Source: Nonomuraea aurantiaca
Lineage (GTDB): Bacteria > Actinomycetota > Actinomycetes > Streptosporangiales > Streptosporangiaceae
Direction: 5' to 3'
Assembly (NCBI RefSeq): GCF_020215705.1
Contig: NZ_JAIWNB010000002.1
Location: 788,343 to 852,342 of the forward strand
Length of the DNA: 64,000 nucleotides
The position numbers and the translations under genes are program-made. Position 1 is the first letter of the stretch; each line of letters begins with the position of its first letter. Below the pieces are notes generated by a model. The model searched no databases. It was not told the DNA's origin and saw nothing but the letters and a program-made list of their open reading frames with translations. Of this stretch, positions 34,776 through 44,057 are shown in pieces.

Positions 34776-36205
34776 CCACCCGTCTGCAGAACTTCATCAA
34801 CGGTGAGTACGTGGACGCCAAGAGCGGCCGATTCTCCGATGTCATCGACCCCTGCACGGGCGAGGCCTACCTTCAGGCCCCGATCTCGGGCAGTGAGGAC
34901 GTCGACATCGCCTACGCCGCCGCGGCTGCCGCGTTCGAGTCATGGGGCCGGACCACCCCGGGTGAGCGGGCCAACCTGCTGCTCAAGGTCGCCGACGCCA
35001 TCGATGCCCGCGCCGACGAGATCAACGAGGCGGAGTGCCTGAACACCGGCAAGCCGCGGGCCCGCATGGCCGAGGACGAGACCCCGGTCGCCTCCGACCA
35101 CTTCCGCTTCTTCGCCGGCGCGGCCCGTACGCTGGAGGGCCCCACCTCGGGCGAGTTCCTCGCCGAGCACACCAGCGTCATCAGGCACGAGCCGATCGGT
35201 GTGATCGGGCAGGTCACGCCGTGGAACTACCCGATGATGATGGCGGTCTGGAAGATCGCCCCGGCGCTGGCCGCCGGCAACACGATCGTGCTCAAGCCCT
35301 CCGACACCACTCCGGCCTCCACGCTCAAGCTGGCCGAGATCCTCGGTGAGGTACTGCCCGCCGGGGTCTTCAACGTGGTGACGGGCGACCGGGAGACCGG
35401 CGCGCTCGTCGTGGGCCATCCGACCGCGGCCATGGTCGCCATCACCGGCTCCGTCGGCGCCGGCATGTCGGTGGCCAAGACCGCCGCCGACGACCTCAAG
35501 CGGGTGCACCTGGAGCTCGGCGGCAAGGCGCCCGTCGTGGTCTTCGAGGACGTCAAGGACCTGCGCAAGGCCGCCGGCGACATCGCCACCGCGGGCCTGT
35601 ACAACGCGGGCCAGGACTGTACGGCCGCCTGCCGCGTGCTGGTCCACGAGAGCGTGCACGACGAGTTCGTCGCCGCGCTCACCGAGGCCGCCGCCGGCAC
35701 CGTGACCGGTGACCTGGCCAACGACGAGGCGCTGTACGGCCCCCTCAACAACGAGAACCAGCTGGCCAGGGTGCAGGGCTTCATCGAGCGCGTCCCGGCG
35801 CACGCCAAGGTGCTCACCGGCGGCCACCGGGTCGGCGAGAAGGGCTACTTCTTCGCCCCCACGATCGTCGACGGGCTCAAGCAGGACGACGAGATGGTGC
35901 AGAACGAGGTGTTCGGCCCGGTCATCACCGTCCAGACGTTCTCCGACGAGGCCGACGCGCTGGCCAAGGCCAACGACGTCAGGTACGGCCTGAGCGGCTC
36001 CGTCTGGACCTCCGACCACGGCCGCGCCATGCGCATGTCCAACAGGCTCGACTTCGGCGTGGTCTGGGTGAACACGCACATCCCGTTCGTGTCGGAGATG
36101 CCGCACGGCGGCTTCAAGCACTCGGGGTACGGCAAGGATCTTTCAGTGTTCGGTCTGCATGACTACACCCGGGTCAAGCATGTCATGCACTACATCGGCG
36201 ACTAA
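34772..36205 (+). CDS. Aminobutyraldehyde dehydrogenase-like aldehyde dehydrogenase
   Basis: NAD(P)-dependent aldehyde dehydrogenase, 477 aa, the normal length of gamma-aminobutyraldehyde/betaine aldehyde dehydrogenases. Catalytic Glu is in HLELGGKAPVVVFED and catalytic Cys in YNAGQDCTAACRV. The cofactor segments VTPWNYPMMMAVWKIAPAL and ITGSVGAGMSVAK, plus the C-terminal MPHGGFKHSGYGKDLS, are present. Placed ahead of polyamine transport genes, it most likely oxidises 4-aminobutyraldehyde from putrescine to GABA. Coupled to the leader ORF at 34704. Confidence 0.85.
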   Translation: MTTRLQNFINGEYVDAKSGRFSDVIDPCTGEAYLQAPISGSEDVDIAYAAAAAAFESWGRTTPGERANLLLKVADAIDARADEINEAECLNTGKPRARMAEDETPVASDHFRFFAGAARTLEGPTSGEFLAEHTSVIRHEPIGVIGQVTPWNYPMMMAVWKIAPALAAGNTIVLKPSDTTPASTLKLAEILGEVLPAGVFNVVTGDRETGALVVGHPTAAMVAITGSVGAGMSVAKTAADDLKRVHLELGGKAPVVVFEDVKDLRKAAGDIATAGLYNAGQDCTAACRVLVHESVHDEFVAALTEAAAGTVTGDLANDEALYGPLNNENQLARVQGFIERVPAHAKVLTGGHRVGEKGYFFAPTIVDGLKQDDEMVQNEVFGPVITVQTFSDEADALAKANDVRYGLSGSVWTSDHGRAMRMSNRLDFGVVWVNTHIPFVSEMPHGGFKHSGYGKDLSVFGLHDYTRVKHVMHYIGD

Positions 36206-36220
36206 GGACTGTGCCGGGAC

Positions 36221-37288
36221 ATGGCCGAGTTGAACGCGATCGAACTGGATGACGTCGTCAAGGAGTACCTCTCGCACGGCGAGGTTGTCCAGGCCGTGAA
36301 AGGCATAACGCTGGGCATCGCCGAGGGGGAGTTCTTCTCGCTCCTCGGCCCGTCCGGGTGCGGCAAGACCACGACCATGCGGATGGTCGCCGGGTTCGAG
36401 GACCCCTCGCGGGGTGTGGTCAGGCTGCACGGCAAGGACGTGACGGATGTCCCGCCGAACAAGCGTGACGTGAACATGGTTTTCCAGTCCTACGCACTGT
36501 TCCCGCACATGAGCGTGTGGGACAACGTGGCGTTCGGGCTCAAGCAGCGCAAGGTCCCCCAGCAGGAGATCAGGCAGCGCGTCGGCGAGATCCTGGAGAT
36601 CGTCGATCTCACCGGCCGGGAGAAGCGCCGGCCGCGCGAGATGTCCGGCGGCCAGCAGCAGCGGGTGGCGCTGGCCCGCGCCCTGGTCAACAAGCCGCGG
36701 GCGCTCCTGCTCGACGAGCCACTCGGCGCGCTCGACCTCAAACTCCGCCAGGCCATGCAGATCGAGCTCAAGCGCATCCAGCGCGAGGTCGGCATCACGT
36801 TCGTGTACGTGACGCACGACCAGGGCGAGGCGCTCACCATGAGCGACCGGATCGCGGTCATGAACGACGGCCTGGTCGAGCAGCTGGCCGGACCGCGCGA
36901 GATCTACGAGCGGCCCGCGACGGCGTTCGTGGCCGGATTCATCGGCACCTCCAACCTGCTGGCGGGCACGGCGGCCGGCGGAGTGCTGACCGTCGGCGGC
37001 GGCCGGGTGCTGGTGCCCGAGCAGAACGGCCAGGTCACCGTGACCGTCCGGCCGGAGAAGATCACCATCTCGACGGAGCAGCCCGACGGCGACGTCAGCG
37101 CCGTGCCCGGCACCGTGGCCGAGGTGGTCTATCTGGGGACCTACAACAGCTACGCCGTGAGCCTCGCCGACGGGGCCGAGATCACGGTGTTCCAGCAGAA
37201 CGCGCTCGACTCGACGACCACCGCGGAACGGGGCGATTCCGTCTGGCTGTCATGGAGGGCGCAGCACTCTTATGCGATCGGAAGTTGA
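36221..37288 (+). CDS. potA: Polyamine ABC transporter ATP-binding protein
   Basis: 355 aa. Walker [21 protein letters not shown]-loop [21 protein letters not shown], signature [15 protein letters not shown], Walker [16 protein letters not shown] and H-loop [11 protein letters not shown] are complete. The C-terminal TOBE domain is about 270-350 ([11 protein letters not shown]). The [15 protein letters not shown] segment and the gene order are those of PotA/spermidine-putrescine importers. Lies 15 bp after the dehydrogenase. Confidence 0.88.
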   Translation: MAELNAIELDDVVKEYLSHGEVVQAVKGITLGIAEGEFFSLLGPSGCGKTTTMRMVAGFEDPSRGVVRLHGKDVTDVPPNKRDVNMVFQSYALFPHMSVWDNVAFGLKQRKVPQQEIRQRVGEILEIVDLTGREKRRPREMSGGQQQRVALARALVNKPRALLLDEPLGALDLKLRQAMQIELKRIQREVGITFVYVTHDQGEALTMSDRIAVMNDGLVEQLAGPREIYERPATAFVAGFIGTSNLLAGTAAGGVLTVGGGRVLVPEQNGQVTVTVRPEKITISTEQPDGDVSAVPGTVAEVVYLGTYNSYAVSLADGAEITVFQQNALDSTTTAERGDSVWLSWRAQHSYAIGS

Positions 37289-37291
37289 TTC

Positions 37292-38521
37292 ATGGACCCC
37301 TCGATCAACCCAGCCCTCCTGAGGGGCATGACCCAGGCCCGTACCCGTCGAGACGCCTTCAGGATCGCCGGTCTGTCCGCCGCCGGGCTCGCCCTGGCCG
37401 CCTGCGGCGTGCAGGGCAAGAAGGCGGCGCCGCCCAAGGCCGACGCCGTCAAGGAGTTCTGGGCCAAGCAGACCAAGCACGGCCGGGTGGTCTTCGCCAA
37501 CTGGCCTGAGTACATGCCCGAGAACCAGGCGCCGCTGAAGAAGTTCCAGCAGGCCACCGGCATCTCCTACGAGTACAAGGAGGTCATCCAGGAGAACGCC
37601 GAGTTCTTCGGCAAGGCCGACCCCGTGCTCAGGGCGGGCCAGTCGCTCGGCTTCGACATCGTCGTGATGACCAACGGCGTCCAGCTCCAGCACATGATCG
37701 ACCTGGGCTACGTCACGGCGCTCGACCACTCGCAGATGCCGAACTTCCTGGCCAACGTCGGCGACAAGTACAAGGACCGCGCCTACGACCCCGGCAACGT
37801 CTACACGATGCCGTACACCTCGGGCGTGACGGGGATCGCCTACAACACCAAGTACGTCAAGGACGAGCCCAAGAGCATCGAGGCGCTGTTCGACCCGAAG
37901 TACAAGGGCCGGGTCGGCATGATGAGCGACGCGCAGGAGATCGCCAACTTCGGCATGTTCGCCCTGGGCCTGGACCCGGAGAAGTCGACCGAGGCCGACT
38001 GGCAGAAGGCCGGGGCGAAGCTCAAGGCCCAACGCGATGCCGGAATTGTCCGGAAATATTACGACCAGAGCTATATCGATGCCGTGTCCAAGGGCGACGT
38101 CTGGATCAGCATGGCCTGGTCGGGCGACGTCTTCCAGCGGCAGCTCGCCGGTGAGCCGGTCAAGTTCGTCGTGCCCGAGGAGGGCGGCACGATCTGGACC
38201 GACAACATGCTCATCCCCAAGAACGCCGCCAACCCGCTCGACGCGCTCATGCTCATGGACTACCTCTACCAGCCGGCCGTCGCCGCCGAGCTGGATGAGT
38301 TCATCCAGTACGTCACGCCGGTGCCGGCCGTACAGGATCTGCTGCGCGAGAACGCCGCCAAGGCGACGGGCGAGGCGAAGAAGTCGCTGGAGGACATGGT
38401 CGACAGCCCGCTGATGTTCCCCTCGGAGGCCGACTACGCCAAGCTGCGCACCTACACCAAGCTGAACACCAAGCAGGAGCAGGTGTTCAACCCGATCTTC
38501 CAGTCGATCACGCAGGCGTAG
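37292..38521 (+). CDS. potD: Spermidine/putrescine-binding lipoprotein
   Basis: 409 aa periplasmic-binding-type protein. The N-terminus has a twin-arginine-like motif (TRRDAFRIAG) followed by a lipobox LALAAC, so it may be exported folded by Tat and then lipidated. Family segments include VVFANWPEYMPEN, FDIVVMTNGVQLQHM, VYTMPYTSGVTGIAYN and WISMAWSGDVFQRQL. Directly follows potA. Binds the polyamine and delivers it to PotBC. Confidence 0.88.
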   Translation: MDPSINPALLRGMTQARTRRDAFRIAGLSAAGLALAACGVQGKKAAPPKADAVKEFWAKQTKHGRVVFANWPEYMPENQAPLKKFQQATGISYEYKEVIQENAEFFGKADPVLRAGQSLGFDIVVMTNGVQLQHMIDLGYVTALDHSQMPNFLANVGDKYKDRAYDPGNVYTMPYTSGVTGIAYNTKYVKDEPKSIEALFDPKYKGRVGMMSDAQEIANFGMFALGLDPEKSTEADWQKAGAKLKAQRDAGIVRKYYDQSYIDAVSKGDVWISMAWSGDVFQRQLAGEPVKFVVPEEGGTIWTDNMLIPKNAANPLDALMLMDYLYQPAVAAELDEFIQYVTPVPAVQDLLRENAAKATGEAKKSLEDMVDSPLMFPSEADYAKLRTYTKLNTKQEQVFNPIFQSITQA

Positions 38522-38524
38522 CCG

Positions 38525-39376
38525 ATGAGGCGGCTTACCCCCTACCTGCTGGCGCTGCCGAGCTGGATGTGGCTGGGGATCTTCCTGGTCGTGCCGATGG
38601 CCGCCATGGCGTCGGTGTCGTTGCAGACGGGCAACGCGATCGACGGCTTCGCCATGACGTTCAGCTTCTCCAACTACACCGACGCGCTCGGCCGCTACAG
38701 CCCGCAACTCCTGCGCTCCCTGCTGTACGGGGGGCTCGCCACGGGGGCGATGCTGGTCATCGGCTATCCCGTGGCGTACTGGATCGCCTTCAAGGGCGGC
38801 GCGCGCAAGTCGATGTACCTGTTCCTTCTCCTGCTGCCGTTCTTCGTCTCGTTCGTGCTGCGGACGATCTCGTGGGGCTTCCTGCTGGCCGACGACGGCG
38901 TCCTGTTCGGCCCGCTGAAGAGCTGGGGCGTGCTGCCCGCCGGCTTCCACGTGCTGGCCACGACGTTCGCGGTGGTGGGCGGGTTGACCTACAACTTCCT
39001 GCCGTTCATGATCCTGCCGATCTACGTGGCGCTGGAGCGGGTCGATCCGCGGGTCATCGAGGCGGCCTACGACCTGTACGCCTCGCGCACGGCGGCCTTC
39101 CGCCGGGTGGTGCTGCCGCTGTCGCTGCCGGGGGTGTTCGCCGGGGTGCTGATGACGTTCGTGCCCGCCACGGCGGACCCGGTCAACGCGCAGATCCTCG
39201 GCGGCACGTCCAACACGATGATCGGCAACATCATCCAGACCCAGTATCTGACGAACCTCGACTACCCGACGGCCTCGGCACTGTCGTTCACGCTGATGGC
39301 GGTGCTGCTCGTGGGCATCTTCATCTACGCCAAGGCGCTCGGCACCGAGAACGTCCTAGAGGCGGCGGCGCGATGA
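38525..39376 (+). CDS. potB: Spermidine/putrescine ABC transporter permease
   Basis: 283 aa, six membrane helices. The EAA-type loop is VIEAAYDLYASRTAAFRRVV, followed by LPLSLPGVFAGVLMTFVPA. First helix LTPYLLALPSWMWLGIFLVV. It begins 3 bp after potD, and its stop overlaps potC (ATGA). Forms the channel with PotC. Confidence 0.88.
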   Translation: MRRLTPYLLALPSWMWLGIFLVVPMAAMASVSLQTGNAIDGFAMTFSFSNYTDALGRYSPQLLRSLLYGGLATGAMLVIGYPVAYWIAFKGGARKSMYLFLLLLPFFVSFVLRTISWGFLLADDGVLFGPLKSWGVLPAGFHVLATTFAVVGGLTYNFLPFMILPIYVALERVDPRVIEAAYDLYASRTAAFRRVVLPLSLPGVFAGVLMTFVPATADPVNAQILGGTSNTMIGNIIQTQYLTNLDYPTASALSFTLMAVLLVGIFIYAKALGTENVLEAAAR

Positions 39377-40158
39377 GGGGCCGCGGGCTCGGGGACCGGC
39401 TGCTGCACGTCTACACCTGGCTGATCATCGTCTGGCTGTCGTCGCCGATCGCGGTGATGATCCTGTTCGGGTTCAACGACAAGAAGAGCAAGTCGAACAC
39501 CACCTGGCAGGGCTTCACCCTCAAGTGGTACGGCCAGCTCTTCGACATCTCCGACCTGACCGTCGCGCTGCGCAACTCGCTGGTGATCGCCCTGGTCAGC
39601 ACGCTCATCACGGTCGTGATCGGCACCATGCTGGGACTGGCCATCGGCCGCTACCGCTTCCGGGGCCAGGGGGTGACCAACTTCCTGGTGTTCGCCGCGA
39701 TCTCGACGCCCGAGCTGGTCATGGGGGCGTCGCTGCTGTCGCTGTTCGTCTCGGGCAACGTGCCGCGCGACGCGAACACGATCATCGTCTCGCACGTGCT
39801 GTTCTCGCTGTCGTTCGTCGTCGTCACCGTACGGGCCAGGGTGATCGTGCTGGATCCGGCGCTGGAGGAGGCGGCCAAGGATCTCGGGGCGACCAGCTGG
39901 GGGACCTTCCGGCAGGTGACGCTGCCGTCGATCCTGCCGGGCGTGCTGGCGGGGGCGATGCTGTCGTTCGCGCTGTCGATCGACGACTACGTGGTGACCA
40001 GCTTCGTGAACGGCTCCACCGTGACCTTCCCGCTGTGGATCGTCGGGTCCGTCAAGACCGGCATCCCACCGCAGGTCAACGTCATGGGTACGCTGATCTT
40101 CGGCATCGGGGTACTGATCGCCATCGCCACCTCGGTCACGGCTCGTCGTCGTGCCTGA
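39373..40158 (+). CDS. potC: Spermidine/putrescine ABC transporter permease
   Basis: 261 aa, six membrane helices. EAA loop ALEEAAKDLGATSWGTFRQV; PotC-type segment LSFALSIDDYVVTSFVNGS. ATG 39373 overlaps the potB stop. Completes the PotABCD importer. Confidence 0.88.
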   Translation: MRGRGLGDRLLHVYTWLIIVWLSSPIAVMILFGFNDKKSKSNTTWQGFTLKWYGQLFDISDLTVALRNSLVIALVSTLITVVIGTMLGLAIGRYRFRGQGVTNFLVFAAISTPELVMGASLLSLFVSGNVPRDANTIIVSHVLFSLSFVVVTVRARVIVLDPALEEAAKDLGATSWGTFRQVTLPSILPGVLAGAMLSFALSIDDYVVTSFVNGSTVTFPLWIVGSVKTGIPPQVNVMGTLIFGIGVLIAIATSVTARRRA

Positions 40159-40184
40159 AAGTTCCTGACTGACACTGTGGGGAA

Positions 40185-41588
40185 GTGGAATGTGTGGATC
40201 CGCTGAAGGCGCTTGCTGACGCGGAGCGCAAGCCGTACTGGCTGGACAATCCGGCCAGACCGGAGCCGCGACCGCGGCTCTTCGGAGACACCAGCGCCGA
40301 CCTCGTCGTGGTCGGCGGCGGCTTCACCGGGCTGTGGACCGCCCTGCTGGCCAAGGAACGCGACCCTGACCAGGACGTCGTCCTGCTCGAAGGCCGCAGG
40401 ATCGGCTGGGCGGCCTCCGGCCGCAACGGCGGCTTCTGCATGGCGACCCTCACCCACGGCCTGCCCAACGGCCTCGAACGCTGGCCCGACGAGATCGACC
40501 GGCTCGAACGCCTCGGCGTGGCCAACCTCGACGAGATCGAGCGGACGCTGGAGCGCTACGGCATCGACTGCTCCTTCGAGCGCACCGGCGAGCTGAACGT
40601 CGCCACCGAGCCATGGCAGCTCGACGCGCTCGGCGAGCACCTCGATCTCGTCTCCGAGCTCGGCCTCGACTACGTGGCACTCGACCAGGACCAGGTGCGG
40701 GCCGAGGTGAACTCGCCCACCTACCTGGGCGGGGTCTGGGACCGCAGCGGTTGCGCCATGCTCGACCCCGCCCGGCTGGCCTGGGGGCTGCGCGAGGTCT
40801 GCGTGTCGCTCGGCGTCCGGGTCTATGAGCGCAGCCCGGTCCGCTCGCTGGTCGACGACGGCGTCACGATCAGCCTGCGCACCCCGCACGGCGTCGCCAC
40901 CGGCCGCCGCGTCGCGCTCGGCACCGGCGTGTTCCCGCCGCTGCTGCGGCGGCTCAAGCACTTCGTGGTGCCGGTGTACGACTACGCGCTCATGACCGAG
41001 CCGCTGACCGAGGCGCAGCTCGCCGAGGTGGGCTGGCGCAACCGGCAGGGCGTCGGCGACGGGGCCAACCAGTTCCACTACTACCGGCTGACCGACGACA
41101 ACCGCGTCCTGTGGGGCGGCTACGACGCCGTCTACTACAACGGCGGCCTGGTCAAGCCGGAGTACGACCAGCGCGACGAGACGTTCGTGAAACTGGCCGG
41201 GCACTTCGCCACCACGTTCCCGCAGCTCGCCGACGTGCGCTTCACGCACCGCTGGGGCGGCGTGATCGACACCTGCAGCCGCTTCAGCGCCTTCTACGGC
41301 CAGGCGCACGCCGGCCGGCTGGCCTACGCCGTCGGCTACACCGGCATGGGCGTCGGTGCCACCCGCTTCGGCGCCAACGTCATGCTCGACCTGCTCTCGG
41401 GCGAGCGCACCGAGCGGACCGACCTGCGGATGGTACGCGAGAAGCCGATCCCGTTCCCGCCGGAGCCGGTGCGGTCCGGGGTGATCCAGTTCACCCGGTG
41501 GTCGATCGCCCAGGCCGACCAGCACGAGGGCCGGCGCAACCTCTGGCTGCGCGCCCTCGACCGGATGGGCCTCGGCTTCGACTCATAA
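40185..41588 (+). CDS. DAO-type FAD-dependent amine oxidoreductase
   Basis: 467 aa flavoprotein of the D-amino-acid/glycine-oxidase fold. The FAD-binding Rossmann motif is LVVVGGGFTGLWTALLAKE with ADP-contacting Glu in VVLLEGRRIGWAASGRNGGF. The C-terminal FAD segment is AYAVGYTGMGVGATRFGANV. GTG 40185 starts the frame; GTG 40194, better placed behind GGGGAAG, is an alternative. Context after PotABCD and an aminoaldehyde dehydrogenase suggests oxidation of putrescine or gamma-glutamylputrescine (PuuB-like). No PuuA-type glutamine synthetase is in the window. Confidence 0.75.
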   Translation: MECVDPLKALADAERKPYWLDNPARPEPRPRLFGDTSADLVVVGGGFTGLWTALLAKERDPDQDVVLLEGRRIGWAASGRNGGFCMATLTHGLPNGLERWPDEIDRLERLGVANLDEIERTLERYGIDCSFERTGELNVATEPWQLDALGEHLDLVSELGLDYVALDQDQVRAEVNSPTYLGGVWDRSGCAMLDPARLAWGLREVCVSLGVRVYERSPVRSLVDDGVTISLRTPHGVATGRRVALGTGVFPPLLRRLKHFVVPVYDYALMTEPLTEAQLAEVGWRNRQGVGDGANQFHYYRLTDDNRVLWGGYDAVYYNGGLVKPEYDQRDETFVKLAGHFATTFPQLADVRFTHRWGGVIDTCSRFSAFYGQAHAGRLAYAVGYTGMGVGATRFGANVMLDLLSGERTERTDLRMVREKPIPFPPEPVRSGVIQFTRWSIAQADQHEGRRNLWLRALDRMGLGFDS

Positions 41589-41625
41589 CCCGTTCATAAC
41601 GCGTCTAAGACGGGATCATCGACAT

Positions 41626-42498
41626 ATGAGGGTTGAGTTCACCGCTGACGGGATCGTGCTGGCCGGGGACCTGCGGGTGCCCGAAGGAGAGGGCCCGTGG
41701 CCCGGTCTGGTGTTCACCGGGCCGTTCACCGGAGTACGTGACCAGGTCACCGGGCTCTACGCGGAGCGGCTGACCGCGCGGGGCTACGTGACACTGGCCT
41801 TCGACCACCGCAACTGGGGCGAGTCCGGCGGCGAGCCGCGCCGTCACGAGGACCCGCAGGGCAAGCTGGGCGACCTGCGGGCCGCGGTGTCGCTGCTGCG
41901 GTCGAGACCCGAGGTGGACGCGGCGCGGATCGGCGCGGTCGGCATCTGCCTGGGCGGGGGATACGCGCTGCGGTTCGCCGCCTTCGATCCCCGGGTGAAG
42001 GTCTTCGCCGGGATCGCGGGGGCGTACAACAACCCCTACGCGATGCGGTCCGGCATGGACTACCAGGCGGCCCTGGCCTCCTTCACCGAGGTGCTGGAGC
42101 GTCAGGACCTCGGCGGGCCGGTGGAATACCTGCCCGCCGTCGCGCAGGAGGGCGAGGCGGCCATGCCCGGCGACGAGCCGTACGCCTACTACGGTGGCGC
42201 GCGTGCCGCGTCGGCGACCTGGGTGAACGAGGTCACCCGGGCCAGTGTGCGCGAGCTGATCACCATGGACAACGTGATGGGCGCCGACTTCCTGTCGCCG
42301 AAACCGGCGCTGATCGTGCACGGCGTGGTGGACCGGTTCTGCTCGCCGGAGGGCGCGGAGGAGGCGTTCCGGCGGCTCGACCAGCCCAAGAAGCTGGTCT
42401 GGGTCGACGCCAAGCAGCACATCGACCTCTATGACCAGGAGCCGTACGTCACGCAGGCGGTCGACGCAACAGCGGACTTCCTGCGTGAGCACTTGTGA
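41626..42498 (+). CDS. Alpha/beta hydrolase with a dienelactone-hydrolase-like Cys nucleophile
   Basis: 290 aa. The nucleophile elbow reads GAVGICLGGGYALRFAA, giving Cys where most alpha/beta hydrolases have Ser, as in dienelactone hydrolases. The acidic residue is likely in VHGVVDRFCSPEGAEE and the His in DAKQHIDLYD. An insert with AYNNPYAMRSGMDYQAAL forms the cap region. Cytoplasmic. It follows the oxidase by 37 bp but has its own spacing, so membership of the polyamine operon is uncertain. Convergent with the MFS gene, 3 bp apart. Confidence 0.75.
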   Translation: MRVEFTADGIVLAGDLRVPEGEGPWPGLVFTGPFTGVRDQVTGLYAERLTARGYVTLAFDHRNWGESGGEPRRHEDPQGKLGDLRAAVSLLRSRPEVDAARIGAVGICLGGGYALRFAAFDPRVKVFAGIAGAYNNPYAMRSGMDYQAALASFTEVLERQDLGGPVEYLPAVAQEGEAAMPGDEPYAYYGGARAASATWVNEVTRASVRELITMDNVMGADFLSPKPALIVHGVVDRFCSPEGAEEAFRRLDQPKKLVWVDAKQHIDLYDQEPYVTQAVDATADFLREHL

Positions 42499-42501
42499 AC
42501 G

Positions 42502-44034
42502 TCAGACTCTGACCGTCGGGGACACGGTCTCGGGAATGACCTTGGGCACGCCGCGCAGCCCCACCAGCGCGAGCACCGCCACCACGGCCAGCATCGCCGC
42601 GGTGGACAGCGCCGTGACCTGGACGGCCTCGACGTAGGCGACCCGGGCCGCCTCGATGAGCTGCCCGGCCTGCGCCGCGGGCAGCGTCTCGGCCGTGTGC
42701 AGCGCGCCCGCGATCGACTCCCTGGCGGCCTCGTCCGGCACTCCGGCGGGCAGGCGCAGGCCGGTGCTGTAGGCGCTGTTCAGCAGGGTGCCCAGGATGG
42801 CGATGCCCAGCGCCCCGCCCAGCTCGAACGCCGTCTCCGACACCGCGGCCGCCGCCCCGGCCCGCTCCTTGGGCGCGGTGGCCAGCACGTTGTCGTGGTT
42901 GACGGTGAAAGCGAAGCCGATCCCGATCCCGCTGAGGAACTGCGGAGCGAGTATGGCGAGCAGGCTCGTGTCGAGCCCGAACGTGCTGTAGCAGAGGAAC
43001 GCCCCCGAGGCCAGCGCCAGGCCGAGTGCCACGACGCCGTTCCTGCCCAGGAGTCCGATGGCCCGGCCCGCCAGCATGCCGCTGATCGCGCCGCTGAGCC
43101 CGCCCGGCAGGCTCGCCAGCCCGGCCTGCAGCGGCGTCCAGCCGAGCACGAGCTGGAAGTACCAGGCGGACATCAGCGACATGGCGGTCATCGTGAAGAT
43201 CGCCAGCAGGTTGGTGCCGATCGACGCGCTGAAGGCCCGGTTCCTGAACAGCCGCACATCGATCAGCGGCTCCGCCAGCCTGGTCTGCCGCCACCCGAAC
43301 AGCCCCAGGCACGTCACGCCCAGCACGGCCGCCACGGGCACGGCGACGTGCCCGAACCCCTGGTGGGCGGCCTCCTTGATCGCGTAGATGGCCGTCACGA
43401 TGCCGGCGAAGGAGAGCGCCACGCTCGGCAGGTCGACCCGGCCGGCGTCGGGGTTGCGTGACTCCGGCAGGACGAGAACGCCGCCGGCCAGCACCAGCGC
43501 CATGATCGGCACGTTGATCAGGAAGACCGAGCCCCACCAGAAGTGGTCGAGCAGCAGCCCGCCGATGACCGGGCCCACGGCGAACCCGGCGGCGCTCATC
43601 CCGCTCCAGAGGCCGACGGCGGCGGTCCGCTCCCGGGGTTCGGTGAAGACGTTGCGGATGATCGACAGCGTCGACGGCATGATCGTCGCCCCGGCCACGC
43701 CGAGCAGCGCCCTGGCCGCGATGAGCAGCTCCGGATTGGGGGCGTAGGCCGTCACCGCCGAGGCCGCCCCGAACGCGGCGGCGCCGATGAGCAGCAGGCG
43801 CTTGCGGCCGATGCGGTCGCCGAGGTTGCCCATGGTGATGAGCAGGCCCGCGAGCGCGAAGCCGTAGATGTCGCCGATCCACAGGAGCTGCGTGGCGTTC
43901 GCGCCGAGGTCGCCGACCAATCTGGGCAGGGCCAGGTGCAGGACCGTCATGTCGAGCGAGAGGAGGAGGCTGGCCAGGCAAGCGACGGCCAGACAGGCCC
44001 ATTTGCCGTTGATGGTGCGCATGCGGACCACCAT
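42502..44034 (-). CDS. MFS exporter, DHA2 (EmrB/QacA) type
   Basis: About 510 aa with fourteen predicted membrane segments, as for the drug:H+ antiporter-2 group. Motif A after TM2 is GNLGDRIGRKRLLLIG and the TM1 motif D1 region is LLLSLDMTVLHLALPRL. GPVIGGLLLDHFWW matches motif C. Start at ATG 44034 (MVVRMRTINGK) or ATG 44022; neither has a strong ribosome binding site. It lies 23 bp after the AfsR-type regulator gene and is probably its target and cotranscribed partner. The exported product is unknown. Confidence 0.85.
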   Translation of the reverse strand: MVVRMRTINGKWACLAVACLASLLLSLDMTVLHLALPRLVGDLGANATQLLWIGDIYGFALAGLLITMGNLGDRIGRKRLLLIGAAAFGAASAVTAYAPNPELLIAARALLGVAGATIMPSTLSIIRNVFTEPRERTAAVGLWSGMSAAGFAVGPVIGGLLLDHFWWGSVFLINVPIMALVLAGGVLVLPESRNPDAGRVDLPSVALSFAGIVTAIYAIKEAAHQGFGHVAVPVAAVLGVTCLGLFGWRQTRLAEPLIDVRLFRNRAFSASIGTNLLAIFTMTAMSLMSAWYFQLVLGWTPLQAGLASLPGGLSGAISGMLAGRAIGLLGRNGVVALGLALASGAFLCYSTFGLDTSLLAILAPQFLSGIGIGFAFTVNHDNVLATAPKERAGAAAAVSETAFELGGALGIAILGTLLNSAYSTGLRLPAGVPDEAARESIAGALHTAETLPAAQAGQLIEAARVAYVEAVQVTALSTAAMLAVVAVLALVGLRGVPKVIPETVSPTVRV

Positions 44035-44057
44035 GAGCGGAGGCGCTGACCGATCGC

